Below are positions 5,406 to 6,406 of a stretch of DNA of 6,406 nucleotides, one piece after another. The notes below the pieces were generated by a model. It was not told where the DNA came from. It made no database searches and saw only the letters and a program-made list of their open reading frames with translations. Positions within the stretch are counted from its first letter, which is position 1. Each line of letters starts with the position of its first letter. The stretch lies in the NCBI GenBank assembly GCA_013329925.1, contig DUJK01000181.1, positions 4,767-11,172 of the forward strand, in the 5' to 3' direction. A program made the translations under genes and the position numbers. The stretch is from Candidatus Poseidoniaceae archaeon. Its GTDB lineage: Archaea; Thermoplasmatota; Poseidoniia; Poseidoniales; Poseidoniaceae.

Positions 5406-6249
5406 ATATGGTTTTGAATAATATAGTTGAACCGGCTTGTACGAATTGCCCTTTGGGATATTTTGGATTACCTGATTCGGCCGATTCTACAACCGGGGTA
5501 AACAAATTGGCTGGAACTCTAACATCAACTCTAGATCCCAATCGTATCATTCCATACCGCTGACCTCGTCTTAGTTTATCGTCTACTTGAGTCCATGGCA
5601 CAATGGTTCTAGCTAATGCACCAGATATTTGGCGAACTTCAACTCGATATCCTCCTTCAGCAAGTATCACAGTTCTAACTCGCTCATTATGTTCGCTTTC
5701 CTTTTTCATAGCAGGTAAAAACGGCCCTCGGCGACGTCCTTGCCCGGTTCTATGTTCCATTCTCTCAATGACGCCAGCGCATGGTGAACGGTTGACATGA
5801 ACGTCAAGAGGTGACATGAAAATGGCCACCCTGTATACATCATTTTCCGATTCTTCACCAACATTTACTGATTCAAATCTCTGCTCTGTGGCAAAGGATA
5901 GCGGTTGTTCAATCGCTTCGGGAAACCATGGACCTGTCAATTTGTCCGATTCTATTATATCGCTGTCTTTTTCCTTGTTTGATGGTCTTCTACCTGTCGC
6001 TCTTTCTCTTTTTACAAACATTACATGGCCGTCCGCAGGTGAGACAAGTACTCCTTCTTCGCTGGGAATTTTTCGGTCTGGGTCTCGCCAAAAGTTAGCA
6101 AAAAAGGCCGCCATCATCCAACATAATACGCCAAATAAGTGAATCAAACCGTTTAATGAATCAATTAGAACGCCGATAATTATGGCACTTGACCCCATCA
6201 TGAAGGTTATCAAAACCGGAGCATGACCGCCCCTAGCAAGGCCGCCCAT
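5404..6249 (-). CDS. psd: Phosphatidylserine decarboxylase family protein (probable archaetidylserine decarboxylase)
   Basis: This 281-residue pyruvoyl-dependent membrane enzyme of the phosphatidylserine decarboxylase family probably converts archaetidylserine to archaetidylethanolamine. The N-terminus has two hydrophobic helices (about 11-32 and 35-53). Family motifs follow: FWRDPDRKIP (53-62), LVSPADGHV (68-76), MSPLDVHVNRSP (145-156), FLPAMKKESEHNER (177-190), QISGALARTIVPW (207-219), and GMIRLGSRVDVRVP (233-246). The expected catalytic residues are present: Asp73, His151 and Ser239. The Gly-Ser bond (238-239) should self-cleave to give a large beta chain and a short alpha chain of about 43 residues starting with the pyruvoyl group. 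A charged stretch from about 81 to 136, between the SPADG and MSPLDVH motifs, is longer than in the short archaeal/proteobacterial proteins I recall. The ATG at 6249 follows an AGGTGAT site five bases upstream. Substrate identity is inferred from the archaeal context. Confidence 0.92.
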   Translation of the reverse strand: MGGLARGGHAPVLITFMMGSSAIIIGVLIDSLNGLIHLFGVLCWMMAAFFANFWRDPDRKIPSEEGVLVSPADGHVMFVKRERATGRRPSNKEKDSDIIESDKLTGPWFPEAIEQPLSFATEQRFESVNVGEESENDVYRVAIFMSPLDVHVNRSPCAGVIERMEHRTGQGRRRGPFLPAMKKESEHNERVRTVILAEGGYRVEVRQISGALARTIVPWTQVDDKLRRGQRYGMIRLGSRVDVRVPANLFTPVVESAESGNPKYPKGQFVQAGSTILFKTI

Positions 6250-6254
6250 TATGC

Positions 6255-6261
6255 ATCACCT
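6255..6261 (-). promoter_or_regulatory. Ribosome-binding site AGGTGAT overlapping the preceding stop codon
   Basis: AGGTGAT lies five bases before the ATG at 6249 and overlaps the TAG stop (6260-6262) of the upstream gene. It repeats the arrangement seen before the radical SAM gene, supports the chosen start, and indicates that the upstream gene, psd and the radical SAM gene form one operon. Confidence 0.75.
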
Positions 6262-6406
6262 AGTTGTCTGCCCAAGGATCTTCATCGTCTGCCCATGTAT
6301 TAGCTACTGGAGTTGCCTCAGGTTCTTCGGCTGGCTCAGTGGATTCGCTTGTAGGTTCTTCAGGTGTTGCTTCACTTTCGACTTCTGGCTCTTCGGCTGC
6401 TGGCTC
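6260..6406 (-). CDS. C-terminal end of an unidentified protein with an acidic Pro/Glu-rich tail (partial)
   Basis: This reading frame stays open from the right edge of the window to a TAG at 6260-6262 and gives the last 48 residues of a protein. The tail is low-complexity, rich in Glu, Pro, Ala and Thr with repeated EEP/EPA units. It ends in a short aromatic-acidic motif, NTWADDEDPWADN. It looks like a disordered tail, and nothing in it identifies the product. The gene overlaps the ribosome site of psd, so it is in the same operon. A serine-transferring phospholipid synthase (PssA type), the enzyme before the decarboxylase in the pathway, would be a natural neighbour, but that is a guess. The acidic composition and the downstream coupling support a real gene. 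Confidence 0.75.
   Translation of the reverse strand, partial: EPAAEEPEVESEATPEEPTSESTEPAEEPEATPVANTWADDEDPWADN

Noticed and set aside
5816..6142. Open frame of 108 codons on the plus strand opposite the decarboxylase
   Set aside because: The minus strand carries conserved catalytic motifs across this region, and the plus-strand translation is Ser/Thr-rich noise.

Overview
The window looks archaeal, most likely a marine euryarchaeon of the Thermoplasmatota such as Marine Group II (Ca. Poseidoniales). This placement is an inference. It rests on a RaSEA-type archaeosine radical SAM enzyme (a tRNA modification confined to archaea), an archaeal-type YchF GTPase with CPC...C...C cysteines, Shine-Dalgarno sites of the GAGGTGAT type, moderate-to-low GC, and a membrane protein ending in EF-hands and a SAP domain. 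No RNA gene, mobile element or CRISPR array was seen.

Layout: one short gene at the left end (16-402, +) encodes a zinc-ribbon protein with two membrane helices. It runs convergently into a block in which every gene is on the minus strand. In transcription order (right to left) the block contains: the C-terminal end of an unidentified acidic protein (6260-6406); a phosphatidylserine/archaetidylserine decarboxylase (5404-6249); the RaSEA-like radical SAM protein (4228-5394); an 88-base gap with a nested inverted repeat; an 89-residue two-helix membrane protein (3870-4139); a 726-residue polytopic membrane protein (1697-3877); and YchF (403-1683). The first three genes are coupled by ribosome sites that overlap the previous stop codon. 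The last three are tightly packed and probably form a second transcription unit, or one that can be expressed separately.

The most striking item is the 726-residue protein. Its membrane part has one extra N-terminal helix followed by a 12-helix core that reads, helix by helix, like the catalytic subunit of a heme-copper (cbb3-like) oxidase. Local similarity is visible around helices II, VI, VII and X. At every position where the enzyme family has a heme- or copper-binding histidine, however, this protein has another residue (Phe, Arg, Phe/Pro, Asn, Phe). The whole membrane part contains only three histidines, none of them at those positions. The frame is intact, so this appears to be a maintained, metal-free oxidase-fold protein rather than a decayed gene. 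It also carries a predicted cytoplasmic tail with a small unassigned domain, two canonical EF-hand loops and a SAP helix-extension-helix domain. Together with its 89-residue neighbour it may form an undescribed calcium-responsive membrane complex; that function is inference.

The remaining genes are recognisable housekeeping functions: lipid head-group synthesis, archaeosine formation in tRNA, and a ribosome-associated nucleotide hydrolase.
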